From Methylomarinum vadi (GTDB lineage Bacteria > Pseudomonadota > Gammaproteobacteria > Methylococcales > Methylomonadaceae): a stretch of 64,000 nt of DNA. The translations under genes and the position numbers were made by a program. The stretch spans positions 1,240,001-1,304,000 of the forward strand of contig NZ_JPON01000001.1 of NCBI RefSeq assembly GCF_000733935.1, read 5' to 3'. Shown here piece by piece: positions 47,735 through 57,263 of this stretch. Numbering within the stretch: position 1 is the first letter of the stretch; every line of letters starts with the position of its first letter. The notes below the pieces were generated by a model that saw only the letters and a program-made list of their open reading frames with translations, did no database searches and was not told the origin of the DNA.

Positions 47735-50700
47735 TTATCGCGATCTTTCCCTTGGCGGCCCCAAAGGGTCGGCGCCGATCGTCCCGACCAGACTTTCGAG
47801 ATATTCCGGACGAGTAACCCAGTGCAAACGCTCTTGGGCCTTTTGTAAACGTTGTTGTATCTTCATTTCAACAGCCGGTTTACTATGGCTCGTCTCGTTC
47901 AGAAACCGTTGCAGGGAATCGACATGCCGCTGCCACAGACCAATATCCCTTTGCTGCTTGATTTCAAGACGTTCGCGGTACCAATCCGAACCGAGTAAAT
48001 ATTCCTTGGTAAACATGGAGCGTATGTCAGGATGATGGGCATCCTTACCTTCGAACTCGCCTAACGCCATAATGTGCAGTAAGGCATACAACGGCGGACA
48101 GGCGTCTTCGACGCTACCGTCGTTCAGATATTGTTGCGCCACGCGCTGCTGCGTTTCCACGATATTATTGACGCCGTCGACAAACACGGCCAAGTTTTGA
48201 ACCTCCGGTTTTAAAATGTCTTCGTTGAATACCGCGCTCGGATTATCGAACACCTTGCCCATTAATCCATGCACGAAACGGCTGGTGATGCGATATCCCA
48301 AGCGGCTAGCCAATACTCTTTGCCCTTCGTGTTCGAAATCCTGCAACGACTCCAGAAATTTATGCTCGATCAGGTAATCGGGTTGTCGCTCGTGATGTTT
48401 CAAACGAGCCCAGATTTCGGGAATCAGCAGACTAACATCGTGATCGACCCGGACATTGGGGCCAATATGCCCGGCTGAACTGGAAAAGCCGGGATAACCG
48501 GTCAGAATGTAGGAGACTAGCGTATTGTTCAGATCCGCCGTGGCGCGCAGGGCATTGAACGGCCCCTTGGTCAAGGCCCCTTCGCTGCCCGCTCCGGTGG
48601 TGGAGGGGGATTTACCAGTCAGGGAACTGATAAAGTCCATGAACAATTCCGGCAGTTCCTGATAATGGATGGGATTATAGACCGCCAATGACCGAATACC
48701 GGGTTCAGGAGGATTATTACGGCGCCCCGACAACACTGCGTTGACCGGATGGCATACCGGCTGCCCCAGTGGAATTTTGCGATGGAAACGGGCGCCTATT
48801 TCGGCAACATATTTACGCAACGGCTTGATCAAATCGGCCCGGGTTTCCAAATAACGAGGATTTTTCGATGGCTTACCATCAACCAAGCGCGGATGGGCGG
48901 ACGAAACCACAAAACCTTTATTTTCTTGATAGGCCACGTTGAGCAAGTCGTACATCGGTTGCGTAAAACGGGAAAAGGTCAATACATTTTCCACGATCGC
49001 CGCCAGTTTTTCATGGTCTAAGGGTTCGTAATTGGCCAGAAAATTACCTGGAGCGGCCATATTGATTTCAGTCTGTTTGTCATAACCGGGGATGATCGCG
49101 TCATCGGGCCGCTGAAACAGACGATATTCGCAATTATGCACCAGCTTAACGCTCTCATAATCGCCGGTCGTGGCGATATAATCGGCTATCGTCGAAGCAG
49201 GCACGACGACCGAGGCGGTGATGTCGTCCTCCATTTGCACTTTTTCCGCCGCCAGATAATCCTGCCGAACTTTAAAGGTACGCCAATTGCCGTCTAAGTC
49301 GAAACCGACACGCAGATAGGTCGCGACGATCTTACGATCGCCCAATTTCAATTCATGTCCAGGAGCGCCATCAATCACATCGACAGACAAATATTTCCGC
49401 CAATCATTGCCCCACTCTTCCCGATAAAACCGTTTGATTAAGAACACTAGGGCAAGAATGCTGGGGGGAATGGACTTCAACCATTTGTTGTATTCCGGCT
49501 TTTGGCTGGGCGACGGCGTTAACAATTTGATCACCGATCCCAAACTGCGTTCCGGGCTCAATGGTTTGCGGGTCGGGTCACGGTCTTCGTCCTCGAAGCC
49601 GGGCAAGAAGCGATCGCTATAGTCCTTATCGAAAATCTCCTGGACCCGGTCCAGATCCTCCTGCAGCACATCGACGAACAAGGGGCCAAAAATCACGGCG
49701 TCCTCGATCGACTTGGAGATTTCCGATTTGCCGCCTCCGGAGACGGTACAAGGCTTATGGCAAAGAGTGCCTTCCGGGGCCGTCCCGACCAATCGCCACG
49801 ATGGCGCCCCCGGATGCTTTTGCATTTCGACTTTGTATCCGTTCGGCTGGATATAAATTTTGCCCGGTTTCAGCCTCAGCGTTTGAGTTTTTAATTTTTT
49901 GCGCCAGGTTATCGTTTGCGCATTCAGGTTCATACGCAGGTCTTGCTGGACATAGATGATCTCGGGGAAGCGTTTGTCCACGGCATAACCTTCCGGACGA
50001 ACGTCCATGATTTCACCGTACCGGGCCACCATATCATCAAAACTGTAACCCGGTTCGCGGGTCTTGCTGCTGACGCCGAACTCATCACCGTGGTTGAAAC
50101 GTTGGAAGGCCAATGCACCGCCGGCATGCTCCTCTTCGGCCAACCCATACAGATTGGCCGCATAACTGATCTGTGTCTTGACCTCTTTCTTGCAGTAACC
50201 GAAGTAGTTGTCGGCCAGCAAGGTCACGATGACGCCGTTGCGGTCGCGCGCGGTCACCTTGAACGCCTGGCCATCGTTGTACAGTTCGTCGGGATCTTGC
50301 CAACACATACCATCCTTGCGTTGCCGCGCGGTCGCTTGGTCCCAATGCGGCAGGCCAAGCTCTTTTTTCGTCAGCGTTTTCAAATGCGGAGCCAAAATTA
50401 CGCAACCGGTCTGTCCGCTCCAATGTTCGACATCCAACGCGGCATCGCATTCCGGCAAGGCCGGATTGCCGCCATTGCCGAAAATACTCTCGACGAAATC
50501 CAGGTTTCCTACCAAGGTTCCCGGCGCAAAGAAGCGCACCTCCATCGATTTCTCCGCCTCCACGCCGGGAATTTCCGGACAAACGACGGGACGCAACAAG
50601 AGTGACGCGAACATTCGCGCCGCTTCCGCTTGATTCGCTGTAAACGGGAGAACCAATAATTCTTCCGGCGGATTGACCGCATGTTGCAGCATGGCGGCGA

Positions 50701-51211
50701 AGGCATGTTTCGGCACTTCTTTTTTGTCGGAAGGAACGGGCAATCCGCCTGCCGCGATATGAAACGACCCCTTGGTAGTACGCCTGTCGCTGGCCGGGTT
50801 GTGCAATATCCCCTGTTTAACGCGATAGCTGGAAACAATATCGGACACGAACTTGTCTTCACCGATCGGCAAGGATAATTCCCTGGCCACGCCGTGCCTA
50901 TCCAATTCAAAAGTAATCGTGGGCAACGACGGAAATTGCTCCAAATCGAGGTCGGAAAAATAGTCGTTCAAAAAATTCTGGATACGCTGATCGGCCGGAT
51001 AATACGATGTCGTGGCCAACTGGCGACTTTTCTCCAAGTAACTGAGCAATAAATCGTTAGCCGTATCCATGAACTCTGCCGAATCGGCATCGATACAAGT
51101 CGGCTGGCCGCAAGAGGCCAGCTTGAGATTGATGTAAAGATGCAACTTGCGCCGTTCAGCAACGATGTCAACCGGCTGATTGTCGATACCTAAGGCCTTT
51201 AATTGGTCCAT
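47735..51211 (-). CDS. Putative PPi-type phosphoenolpyruvate carboxykinase
   Basis: This 1158-residue soluble protein matches the size (about 130 kDa) and, as I recall, the sequence style of the diphosphate-dependent PEPCK described from Entamoeba and Propionibacterium, which interconverts oxaloacetate plus PPi with PEP, CO2 and phosphate. Supporting motifs are NYFGYCKKEVKTQISYAA (335-352), like the GTP-PEPCK stretch GNSLLGKKCFALRIAS, and SGGGKSEISK (491-500), in the position of the PEPCK kinase loop. A C-terminal TGAGSEGALTKGPFNALRAT is conserved in long uncharacterised homologues. PPi-dependent glycolysis enzymes are known in type I methanotrophs. The assignment rests on memory of the family, hence the moderate confidence. 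Confidence 0.6.
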   Translation of the reverse strand: MDQLKALGIDNQPVDIVAERRKLHLYINLKLASCGQPTCIDADSAEFMDTANDLLLSYLEKSRQLATTSYYPADQRIQNFLNDYFSDLDLEQFPSLPTITFELDRHGVARELSLPIGEDKFVSDIVSSYRVKQGILHNPASDRRTTKGSFHIAAGGLPVPSDKKEVPKHAFAAMLQHAVNPPEELLVLPFTANQAEAARMFASLLLRPVVCPEIPGVEAEKSMEVRFFAPGTLVGNLDFVESIFGNGGNPALPECDAALDVEHWSGQTGCVILAPHLKTLTKKELGLPHWDQATARQRKDGMCWQDPDELYNDGQAFKVTARDRNGVIVTLLADNYFGYCKKEVKTQISYAANLYGLAEEEHAGGALAFQRFNHGDEFGVSSKTREPGYSFDDMVARYGEIMDVRPEGYAVDKRFPEIIYVQQDLRMNLNAQTITWRKKLKTQTLRLKPGKIYIQPNGYKVEMQKHPGAPSWRLVGTAPEGTLCHKPCTVSGGGKSEISKSIEDAVIFGPLFVDVLQEDLDRVQEIFDKDYSDRFLPGFEDEDRDPTRKPLSPERSLGSVIKLLTPSPSQKPEYNKWLKSIPPSILALVFLIKRFYREEWGNDWRKYLSVDVIDGAPGHELKLGDRKIVATYLRVGFDLDGNWRTFKVRQDYLAAEKVQMEDDITASVVVPASTIADYIATTGDYESVKLVHNCEYRLFQRPDDAIIPGYDKQTEINMAAPGNFLANYEPLDHEKLAAIVENVLTFSRFTQPMYDLLNVAYQENKGFVVSSAHPRLVDGKPSKNPRYLETRADLIKPLRKYVAEIGARFHRKIPLGQPVCHPVNAVLSGRRNNPPEPGIRSLAVYNPIHYQELPELFMDFISSLTGKSPSTTGAGSEGALTKGPFNALRATADLNNTLVSYILTGYPGFSSSAGHIGPNVRVDHDVSLLIPEIWARLKHHERQPDYLIEHKFLESLQDFEHEGQRVLASRLGYRITSRFVHGLMGKVFDNPSAVFNEDILKPEVQNLAVFVDGVNNIVETQQRVAQQYLNDGSVEDACPPLYALLHIMALGEFEGKDAHHPDIRSMFTKEYLLGSDWYRERLEIKQQRDIGLWQRHVDSLQRFLNETSHSKPAVEMKIQQRLQKAQERLHWVTRPEYLESLVGTIGADPLGPPRERSR

Positions 51212-51467
51212 TGTATTCCCCTGAATAGTGTTTGGTTTTCCCTATAACAACCGGGAAAAGCGAAATCTGTGTTTGTGGCCGTAAAACCGTTGTTAAAACC
51301 ACAATTAAACCCGTCTGTAGCGACCGTACCAATCACGAAAGCAAGCCTAGTCTCAGTTGCTATTCAGCCTCAACCTGGACTTTTACATTTTACGCTACCC
51401 ACCCATTGCCATTTGCATGGGCTTGATCGGTTGCTGTTTTGAACGTACGACTGATCGCCAATCCGCC

Positions 51468-52832
51468 TTATTCCTGGAATGTTTTCTTTTGCATTTCCGT
51501 GATCGCCATTTCCAGCTCTAGGCGTTGCTTTTCGAGCAATGACAACTCTATTTCATTGCGTAACGTTTCCGACCTTCTCTTGACCTTTTCCCCATCCTCG
51601 AATTTTTCCAGCTTCTGAAAAGGCATCACCACATGCTGCTTTTTAGCGTCTAGTTCTTGCTGCTTCAGTTCCTGTTCGGCTTCCTGCTCCAATTGTTGTT
51701 GCCGTTTTTTCAAGGCTAGCTGTTGTTCATGCAATTTGAGTTTCGCTGCTCGCCACGCTGCCTGCTGTTTTTCATAGCGCTCTACCTCAATCCTGGTTTT
51801 CTTGTCCTGAATCTCGGACTGATGAAACAATTGTTTTTCTCGTCTGGCGGTGTCGGCCTCAAGTTTTTGCTCTTCAAGCCGTTCCTGATGCTTCAACTTG
51901 TCTTGCATCTGTTGCAATTCGGCTTCTTGCTGAAGCATCCTGATTTTTTGTTGCGCCAGCAATTCCGCCTCGGATTCCATTTCCTTCAATTCATTCTGAT
52001 GCCTGACCTGCTCGGCGTGCATGCGTTTCTCAATCGCCAAACGGGCCGCCAGCTGTCTTTCTTCATCCTCCAGCAACGCTAGTTGATCGGCGGCGTCTTG
52101 TGCCCGCTTGCGCCGCTCGATTTCGGCGAACTTATGTAATATCTCCAGCTCCTGTTGTTTATGAAGCAACTTTTGTTCCTTCATCGCTTGGTGGCGGCGA
52201 AAGTAGGCCTGGTTTTTGCTTTCATTCAATTCATGGCTTTGTTTCAACACATGCAAATAGACATTATCCTTGCCAGGCTGCACGTTGGGAAACTCCTTGA
52301 ACTCAGCGAATATCTTGCATATAGCCCTAGATTGAATATTCTGCATCATTAACAATTCGCAAATCGTCACGGCAATTTTTTTTTCAATATCGAGCAAGCT
52401 ACCTTGCACCCAATGGCCATCGTTCAATGCATGAACCTCTTTATGCACTATATCGGTTAGCATGCACTGAAATGTACGTTTAATATGCGTATTAATATCG
52501 GGCAAGGCCTCGGCATTGCGCTGCGCAAATGTTAGCGTCGCCTGATATCGCAATTCGATCGCGACTTCGACCTGACAAAAACCATCGAATAATTCCATCC
52601 GCTCCCGATAATCCCAATCCTCGATCGGTAAGGGGTAAATTTCGTGATAAAAGCGTTGGGTGAAAACATCCGGCCGCAAAAACAGTTTTTGATAAAAACC
52701 ACCGAGCCGCGAGCGCACAACCTGCCGATCGGCATTAAAACCCGGCTCCCAGGCGTCACCGGTTTCATCGCCAGCAGCCATCAATTCCCCACCGGTCAAC
52801 CAACGCTCCAATTCTGATCCACTATTATTCAT
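51468..52832 (-). CDS. Coiled-coil protein with possible SPFH-like head
   Basis: I do not recognise a named family. The 454-residue product has a globular head (about residues 40-200) and a very long Gln/Glu/Lys/Arg-rich coiled coil (about 205-450). In the head, QVEVAIELRYQATLTFAQRNAEALPDI, then helix pairs ending in LLDIEKKIAVTICELLMMQNI, resemble the strand-helix order of SPFH (stomatin/prohibitin/flotillin) domains; this is an inference. The coiled coil would give an oligomer, as in flotillins. It has no membrane helix, and its start overlaps (ATGA) the end of the membrane protein gene 52829-54088, indicating a partner complex. Confidence 0.6.
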   Translation of the reverse strand: MNNSGSELERWLTGGELMAAGDETGDAWEPGFNADRQVVRSRLGGFYQKLFLRPDVFTQRFYHEIYPLPIEDWDYRERMELFDGFCQVEVAIELRYQATLTFAQRNAEALPDINTHIKRTFQCMLTDIVHKEVHALNDGHWVQGSLLDIEKKIAVTICELLMMQNIQSRAICKIFAEFKEFPNVQPGKDNVYLHVLKQSHELNESKNQAYFRRHQAMKEQKLLHKQQELEILHKFAEIERRKRAQDAADQLALLEDEERQLAARLAIEKRMHAEQVRHQNELKEMESEAELLAQQKIRMLQQEAELQQMQDKLKHQERLEEQKLEADTARREKQLFHQSEIQDKKTRIEVERYEKQQAAWRAAKLKLHEQQLALKKRQQQLEQEAEQELKQQELDAKKQHVVMPFQKLEKFEDGEKVKRRSETLRNEIELSLLEKQRLELEMAITEMQKKTFQE

Positions 52833-54088
52833 TGTTCTTTCACTGCTTGCTTGGCTGCCGCTCGCGCCTTAAGGAGGGAAATCTTATCAGCCATTTTTTC
52901 GGCCAATAATGGATAGAGATTGGGGGCGAATTCCACGGTACGATCGTCGACTTTGCGTAAAAAACCGCGGCTAAGCAACAAACCGACCGCGAACATTCTC
53001 GACCAATCCGAATATCGTCGGGCTTTTTCAAGCGGCGTCTTTTCGATTACCATTTCCAGTTCGTCATTCTCATTGATCCTGAATTCGGTAAACTGGCGCA
53101 GACATTCAAACACCAATTCTTCCTCCTGGACGGTCAAGGGGCCTGGCGCAGTAAACTCCAACCGATAGGACAGCAAAACAGTAAAGAAATCGACCATGGC
53201 GGCACAAACGAACGCGAACGCGGAAAAACCGGTCCACATCGAAAAAGATGGGTTTACATCCTCGACAAACTGCTTATAAGTCATTAACATAGGCGCTTCC
53301 GGCAATTGTCTTCCCATTTCGCTGGACAACTGATTAACCCCCAATTGCACGGTTTGAAAATTAGCCAACAATTGGTAGTAAGTTTTCTCCACATCGGTGG
53401 CAACATCGAGTTCAGCCAGACTGCTCTGCAACTGGCGAATATTATTGTCCAGTTCCGCGAATGCCTGCTCTTGCGCTAGCACCGCTTGCTTTTTTTCTTG
53501 ATAAATCTGATTGAAATGTTTCCAGAACGGCCCTTCCCCAACCTGATTACGATAGCCCTCGGCAATTTCCGGATGAGTACCGAAATACGCCTGCGACACA
53601 TCACGCGAAGCCTTTTCCAATTCCTTTTTTTGTTGTTGCAATACCGCCGCTTTAATTTGCAAGATCTTATCCAAATAAACTTTGACATCGGTTCGAATCT
53701 GATTCAAACGTTGGATATGCAAACTGTCCTGCTCGGAGATTTCATAGAACTTAAAATAGGAAAATGAAATCGAAGCGGCCAAGGCGATCAATAACGATGC
53801 CACCACGGAAAAATAGCGCATTCGGTTGGCCTTCCAATGAATCCCCGCCAATTCCAGCGAGCAAATGACGATGATGGATTGGATGGCGACAGTAATAACG
53901 AAGGCTATCCACGGCGTGATAAAATGCGACAAGCCATAAAAGGTTGTGAAACCGGAACAAACACTGAGCATTAATACAATCGGTATGGACCAGATACGCA
54001 ACATACCGACAAAAAAGGTTTGCACCCGATTAATAAAATATCCCATTCCAGTGGAACGGATTTTGATTAAATCTGACGTTTTACTCAT
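52829..54088 (-). CDS. Four-helix membrane protein with coiled coil
   Basis: This 419-residue protein is not a family I can name. Three membrane helices come early (about 26-50, 58-83, 93-113), a coiled coil follows (about 120-270; QQQKKELEKASRDVSQAY, EKKQAVLAQEQAFAELDNNIRQLQSSLAEL), and a fourth helix (about 290-315, FSAFAFVCAAMVDFFTVLLSY) leads to a C-terminal cytoplasmic domain of about 100 residues (EKARRYSDWSRMFAVGLLLSRGF) that could be a small winged helix. Its gene overlaps the coiled-coil gene by four bases. Together they look like a membrane scaffold whose subunits meet through coiled coils. Confidence 0.6.
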   Translation of the reverse strand: MSKTSDLIKIRSTGMGYFINRVQTFFVGMLRIWSIPIVLMLSVCSGFTTFYGLSHFITPWIAFVITVAIQSIIVICSLELAGIHWKANRMRYFSVVASLLIALAASISFSYFKFYEISEQDSLHIQRLNQIRTDVKVYLDKILQIKAAVLQQQKKELEKASRDVSQAYFGTHPEIAEGYRNQVGEGPFWKHFNQIYQEKKQAVLAQEQAFAELDNNIRQLQSSLAELDVATDVEKTYYQLLANFQTVQLGVNQLSSEMGRQLPEAPMLMTYKQFVEDVNPSFSMWTGFSAFAFVCAAMVDFFTVLLSYRLEFTAPGPLTVQEEELVFECLRQFTEFRINENDELEMVIEKTPLEKARRYSDWSRMFAVGLLLSRGFLRKVDDRTVEFAPNLYPLLAEKMADKISLLKARAAAKQAVKEQ

Positions 54089-54450
54089 GCTTGGAATGGT
54101 CGCTGCTACTCACTGAATTGCTTGGTTTAGTCGTTTCTTAGCACGGCTCTTGATTTCAAAAATATGCTGTTGCATGATACCCCAACAACATCGATTTTAT
54201 CCCACTTGCCTTCCATACAAGATGGCGGCACACCTCATCCGGCTAATGCCTTTGTCGTACTCAGTTTCATCACACTTTGTGCCGATCAATTCCGCTATTG
54301 CACCATTCTGAAAGCGCGAAACACTAAGAAACTTACTTCTTTTTTAATCAACGGCAAACATACCGATAATGCCGCAGATTTTCAATAAAAAATGTGCCAA
54401 GCCCGAATTAGAACATAAAATCATAGCCACTCTACTGAATTACAAGCCTT
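54089..54450. other. Intergenic region before the membrane/coiled-coil pair
   Basis: These 362 bases probably hold the promoter of the minus-strand pair. No RNA gene or repeat is seen. A 21-codon minus-strand frame (54110-54175, MQQHIFEIKSRAKK...) with GGGG upstream could be a leader peptide, but has no support. Confidence 0.4.
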
Positions 54451-55590
54451 TTAATTGTCACTTCTAGCCTTGAAAGGAAGTCGGCCACGACAATTATATT
54501 TATATTGGCGGATCAACGGCTTTTCCCGCCTTAGAAACTCGGCGATCAAATCGGAAAAACGGGAGTTTTGCAACCAATGGGCGGAATAGGTGGTGACCGG
54601 CTCAAAGCCTCGGGAGATTTTATGTTCGCCTTGAGCGCCGGAATCGAAACGTTTCACGCCATGCTCCAAGCAATATTCCAGCCCCTGATAATAGCAGGTT
54701 TCGAAATGCAACCCGTCATATTCATTATGGCTGCCCCAATAGCGGCCATATAACGTATCTTCGCCGATCAGACTCAACGCCGCCGCCACGATTTTATTCC
54801 CTTTTACAGCCAACACCAGCAACAACTGGTCGGGCATGCTCTGCGCCAGACGCATAAAAAATTCCTGATTCAAATAAGGATATTGGCCGCGCTTTAAATA
54901 AGTCGCTTGATAAAAGCGAAAAAAATGCCGCCACTGCCTTTCGCCTATTTCAGCGCCGCGCAAACGGATCAAATCGATGCCCTGTTCGGCAATTTTGCGG
55001 CGTTCCTTGCTGATCTTCTTGCGTTGCCTGGCCGAAAAGCTCTGCAGATAATCGGCGAAATCATGGTAGCCCCGGTTAAACCAGTGGAATTGAACGCCTT
55101 CGCGTAGCAACATTATCTTCTCCAGATCCTGCGCTTGGACAGGGTCGGGGAACAGGCAATGCAACGATGAAATTTTTTTATGCTCCGAAAGCCGCTTAAT
55201 GTAATCGATGCATCGCTCAATCACGCTATGTTTATCCAAGGCTGGCGCCAGCAACAGTCGCTGCCCTTGGCACGGAGTGAAGGGGACGGCGTTGACCCAT
55301 TTGGGATAATAATCCATGCCGGATTGGTAATAGGCATCGGCCCATTGCTGGTCGAAGACGTATTCCCCCCACGAATGGTCCTTTAGATAAAGCGGCATCG
55401 CTGCAATCAATTCCTGCTCTCGATAAACCAGCAAATGTCTTGGCCGCCAGCCTGTCTCTGCACACACCGAACCACTCTCTTCCAAGGCCGCCAGAAACTC
55501 GTGACTGACGAAGGGGTCCTTGCCCTGAACCAACCGGTTCCAACTGTCAGCATCGACTTCCGTCATGCTAGTGATCTGCTTAACAATCAT
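54451..55590 (-). CDS. GNAT-type acyltransferase (COG3146, FemAB-like)
   Basis: This 379-residue protein belongs to the COG3146 family of large GNAT-like acyltransferases, annotated as putative peptidoglycan- or lipid-related enzymes. Typical features are the N-terminal PFVSHEFLAALEESGSVCAETGWRPRHLLVY, YVFDQQWADAYYQSGMDYYPKWVNAVPFTPCQGQRLL, the SARQRKKISKERRKIAEQGI basic segment, and FETCYYQGLEYCLEHGVKRFDSGAQGEHKISRGFEP toward the end. The substrate is not known. It is transcribed alone. Confidence 0.85.
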   Translation of the reverse strand: MIVKQITSMTEVDADSWNRLVQGKDPFVSHEFLAALEESGSVCAETGWRPRHLLVYREQELIAAMPLYLKDHSWGEYVFDQQWADAYYQSGMDYYPKWVNAVPFTPCQGQRLLLAPALDKHSVIERCIDYIKRLSEHKKISSLHCLFPDPVQAQDLEKIMLLREGVQFHWFNRGYHDFADYLQSFSARQRKKISKERRKIAEQGIDLIRLRGAEIGERQWRHFFRFYQATYLKRGQYPYLNQEFFMRLAQSMPDQLLLVLAVKGNKIVAAALSLIGEDTLYGRYWGSHNEYDGLHFETCYYQGLEYCLEHGVKRFDSGAQGEHKISRGFEPVTTYSAHWLQNSRFSDLIAEFLRREKPLIRQYKYNCRGRLPFKARSDN

Positions 55591-55922
55591 GGGAAATATC
55601 CATCACAAGCTTGCGCATCCAGCTAAAGGCCATTCTAACGAGAATACTCACAATCTAGGTTGAAGACCGCGATGTGTAAAATAGATGACGCCTCACCATC
55701 CCCGCCATTCTCCCGACTGGAGCGGAAAAACACCAAGCGAACCTCAACATCCATTGTTGAGCAAGTGAAGAAATGATGGAGGAACGTTTAACCGACGCCC
55801 GAATTTCCCTGCGATCTTATCAACCTTCTCAAGGAGATTGCCAATAATCGGAAACTTAAAAATACCCGATCAACGCATCACGCATGAAGATAAGCTATCT
55901 GACTGGTAATGAAAGGAGAAAA
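55591..55922. other. Intergenic region, COG3146 gene to tRNA-Met
   Basis: These 332 bases show no gene. A short stem CTCAAC / GTTGAG near 55743-55761 is the only structure seen. The tRNA end at 55923 faces into this region. Confidence 0.4.
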
Positions 55923-56000
55923 TGGTGGCGACACCGGGGATCGAACCTGGGACCTCGGGGTTATGAATCCCGCGCTCTAACCGGACTGAGCTATGTCGCC
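55923..56000 (-). tRNA. tRNA-Met (anticodon CAT), probably elongator
   Basis: On the minus strand the acceptor stem GGCGACA pairs with TGTCGCC, followed by A and an encoded CCA. The D arm (GCTCAGTCCGGTTAGAGC), T arm (CCAGGTTCGATCCCCGG) and anticodon loop TTCATAA are clear. Overall likeness to the E. coli elongator (GGCTACG acceptor) favours elongator Met over initiator, which would have a mismatched first pair; a lysidine-modified tRNA-Ile cannot be fully excluded. Anticodon stem position 31-39 reads A-C, a mismatch. Confidence 0.93.
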
Positions 56001-56043
56001 ACTGAATTGAACCTCGAAGCTGCTCAGCTCCGAAGAGCTGACT

Positions 56044-56071
56044 ATTATAGGTTTTATTTACCGAATGTCAA
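56044..56071 (-). promoter_or_regulatory. Near-consensus sigma-70 promoter of tRNA-Met
   Basis: On the minus strand TTGACA (56066-56071) and TATAAT (56044-56049), both perfect, are 16 bases apart. Transcription would start near 56036, about 36 bases before the tRNA. The -35 overlaps the TGA stop of ychF (56068-56070). Confidence 0.85.
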
Positions 56072-57159
56072 ACATTAAATCGAAAATGGATCACATCGCC
56101 ATCCTGCACGACATATTCTTTCCCTTCCAGGCGCCATTTTCCGGCATCCTTCGCGCCCTGTTCACCGTTGCAGTCGATAAAATCCCGATAAGAGATGACT
56201 TCGGCTCTGATGAAACCCTTTTCAAAATCGCTATGTATAACACCAGCCGCTTGCGGGGCCAAGGCGCCTTTAGGAATCGTCCAAGCTCTGACTTCTTTGA
56301 CACCGGCGGTAAAGTAGGTGGACAGGTTTAATAGCTCATAAGCAGCCCGGACCACCCGATTCAAACCAGGCTCCTCCAACCCCATGTCATCCAAAAATTC
56401 TTTTTTCTCTTCGTCATCCAATTGCACAATTTCGGCTTCAATCGCCGCACAAACCGCAACAACTTTTGCATCTTCCTTAGCCGCAAACTCCCTAACTTGA
56501 TCCAACATTGGATTATCTTCGAAACCATCATCCTGAACATTGGCGATATACAAGGTCGGCTTTATCGTAATCAAACATAATTCTTTGATTAATCTGTCTT
56601 CATCCTCGCTCAATTCCATCGAGCGGACAGGAAGACCGCTATCCAAATGTTGGGCAATTTTCTCTAACAACTGTTTTCTGGCCAATTCTTCCTTGTTGCC
56701 TGATTTAGATGCCTTGGCCGCGCGTTGGAGCGCTTTTTCCACGGTCGCCATGTCCGCCAGCGCCAATTCAGTATTGATGACTTCGATATCGCCAATTGGA
56801 TCCACTTTTCCGGCGACGTGGACAACATTATCATCATGAAAACAGCGCACGACATGGGCGATTGCATCGGTTTCCCGGATATTGCCGAGAAATTGATTTC
56901 CCAACCCCTCGCCTTTTGAAGCGCCAGCAACCAAGCCAGCAATATCGACAAATTCAATCGTGGTTGGCAAGACTCTTTCCGGTTTGACTATGTCAGCCAA
57001 TTTATCCATCCGGGGATCGGGAACCGGCACCACACCAACATTCGGATCAATGGTACAAAAAGGATAATTCTCTGCCGAGATGGTTGCCTTGGTTAAGGCA
57101 TTAAACAACGTTGACTTGCCGACATTGGGCAAGCCGACAATTCCACAATGAAGTGCCAT
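56068..57159 (-). CDS. ychF: Redox-regulated ATPase YchF
   Basis: YchF (OLA1) is an Obg-family P-loop protein that prefers ATP and binds ribosomes; it is linked to stress response and translation. The ATG at 57159 ([16 protein letters not shown]) gives 363 residues, the standard length. Motifs are G1 GLPNVGKS (9-16), [33 protein letters not shown], and the C-terminal TGS-domain ending with [17 protein letters not shown]. The tRNA-Met promoter overlaps its stop codon. Confidence 0.97.
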   Translation of the reverse strand: MALHCGIVGLPNVGKSTLFNALTKATISAENYPFCTIDPNVGVVPVPDPRMDKLADIVKPERVLPTTIEFVDIAGLVAGASKGEGLGNQFLGNIRETDAIAHVVRCFHDDNVVHVAGKVDPIGDIEVINTELALADMATVEKALQRAAKASKSGNKEELARKQLLEKIAQHLDSGLPVRSMELSEDEDRLIKELCLITIKPTLYIANVQDDGFEDNPMLDQVREFAAKEDAKVVAVCAAIEAEIVQLDDEEKKEFLDDMGLEEPGLNRVVRAAYELLNLSTYFTAGVKEVRAWTIPKGALAPQAAGVIHSDFEKGFIRAEVISYRDFIDCNGEQGAKDAGKWRLEGKEYVVQDGDVIHFRFNV

Positions 57160-57263
57160 AGAGTTCTCTAAATTGAATTTATAGACGGATGGGACCGAAC
57201 CCGGTCGCAATGGGAGAGCAATTATACAATTGAACGGTTGAATATAAAACCGGCTACCCAGAA

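Noticed and set aside
54110-54175. 21-codon minus-strand frame just upstream of the membrane protein gene
   Set aside because: It has a weak GGGG upstream and no amino acid pattern of a leader peptide; too short to support.
55884-56078. 64-codon plus-strand frame across the tRNA
   Set aside because: It is the complement of tRNA-Met and its leader.
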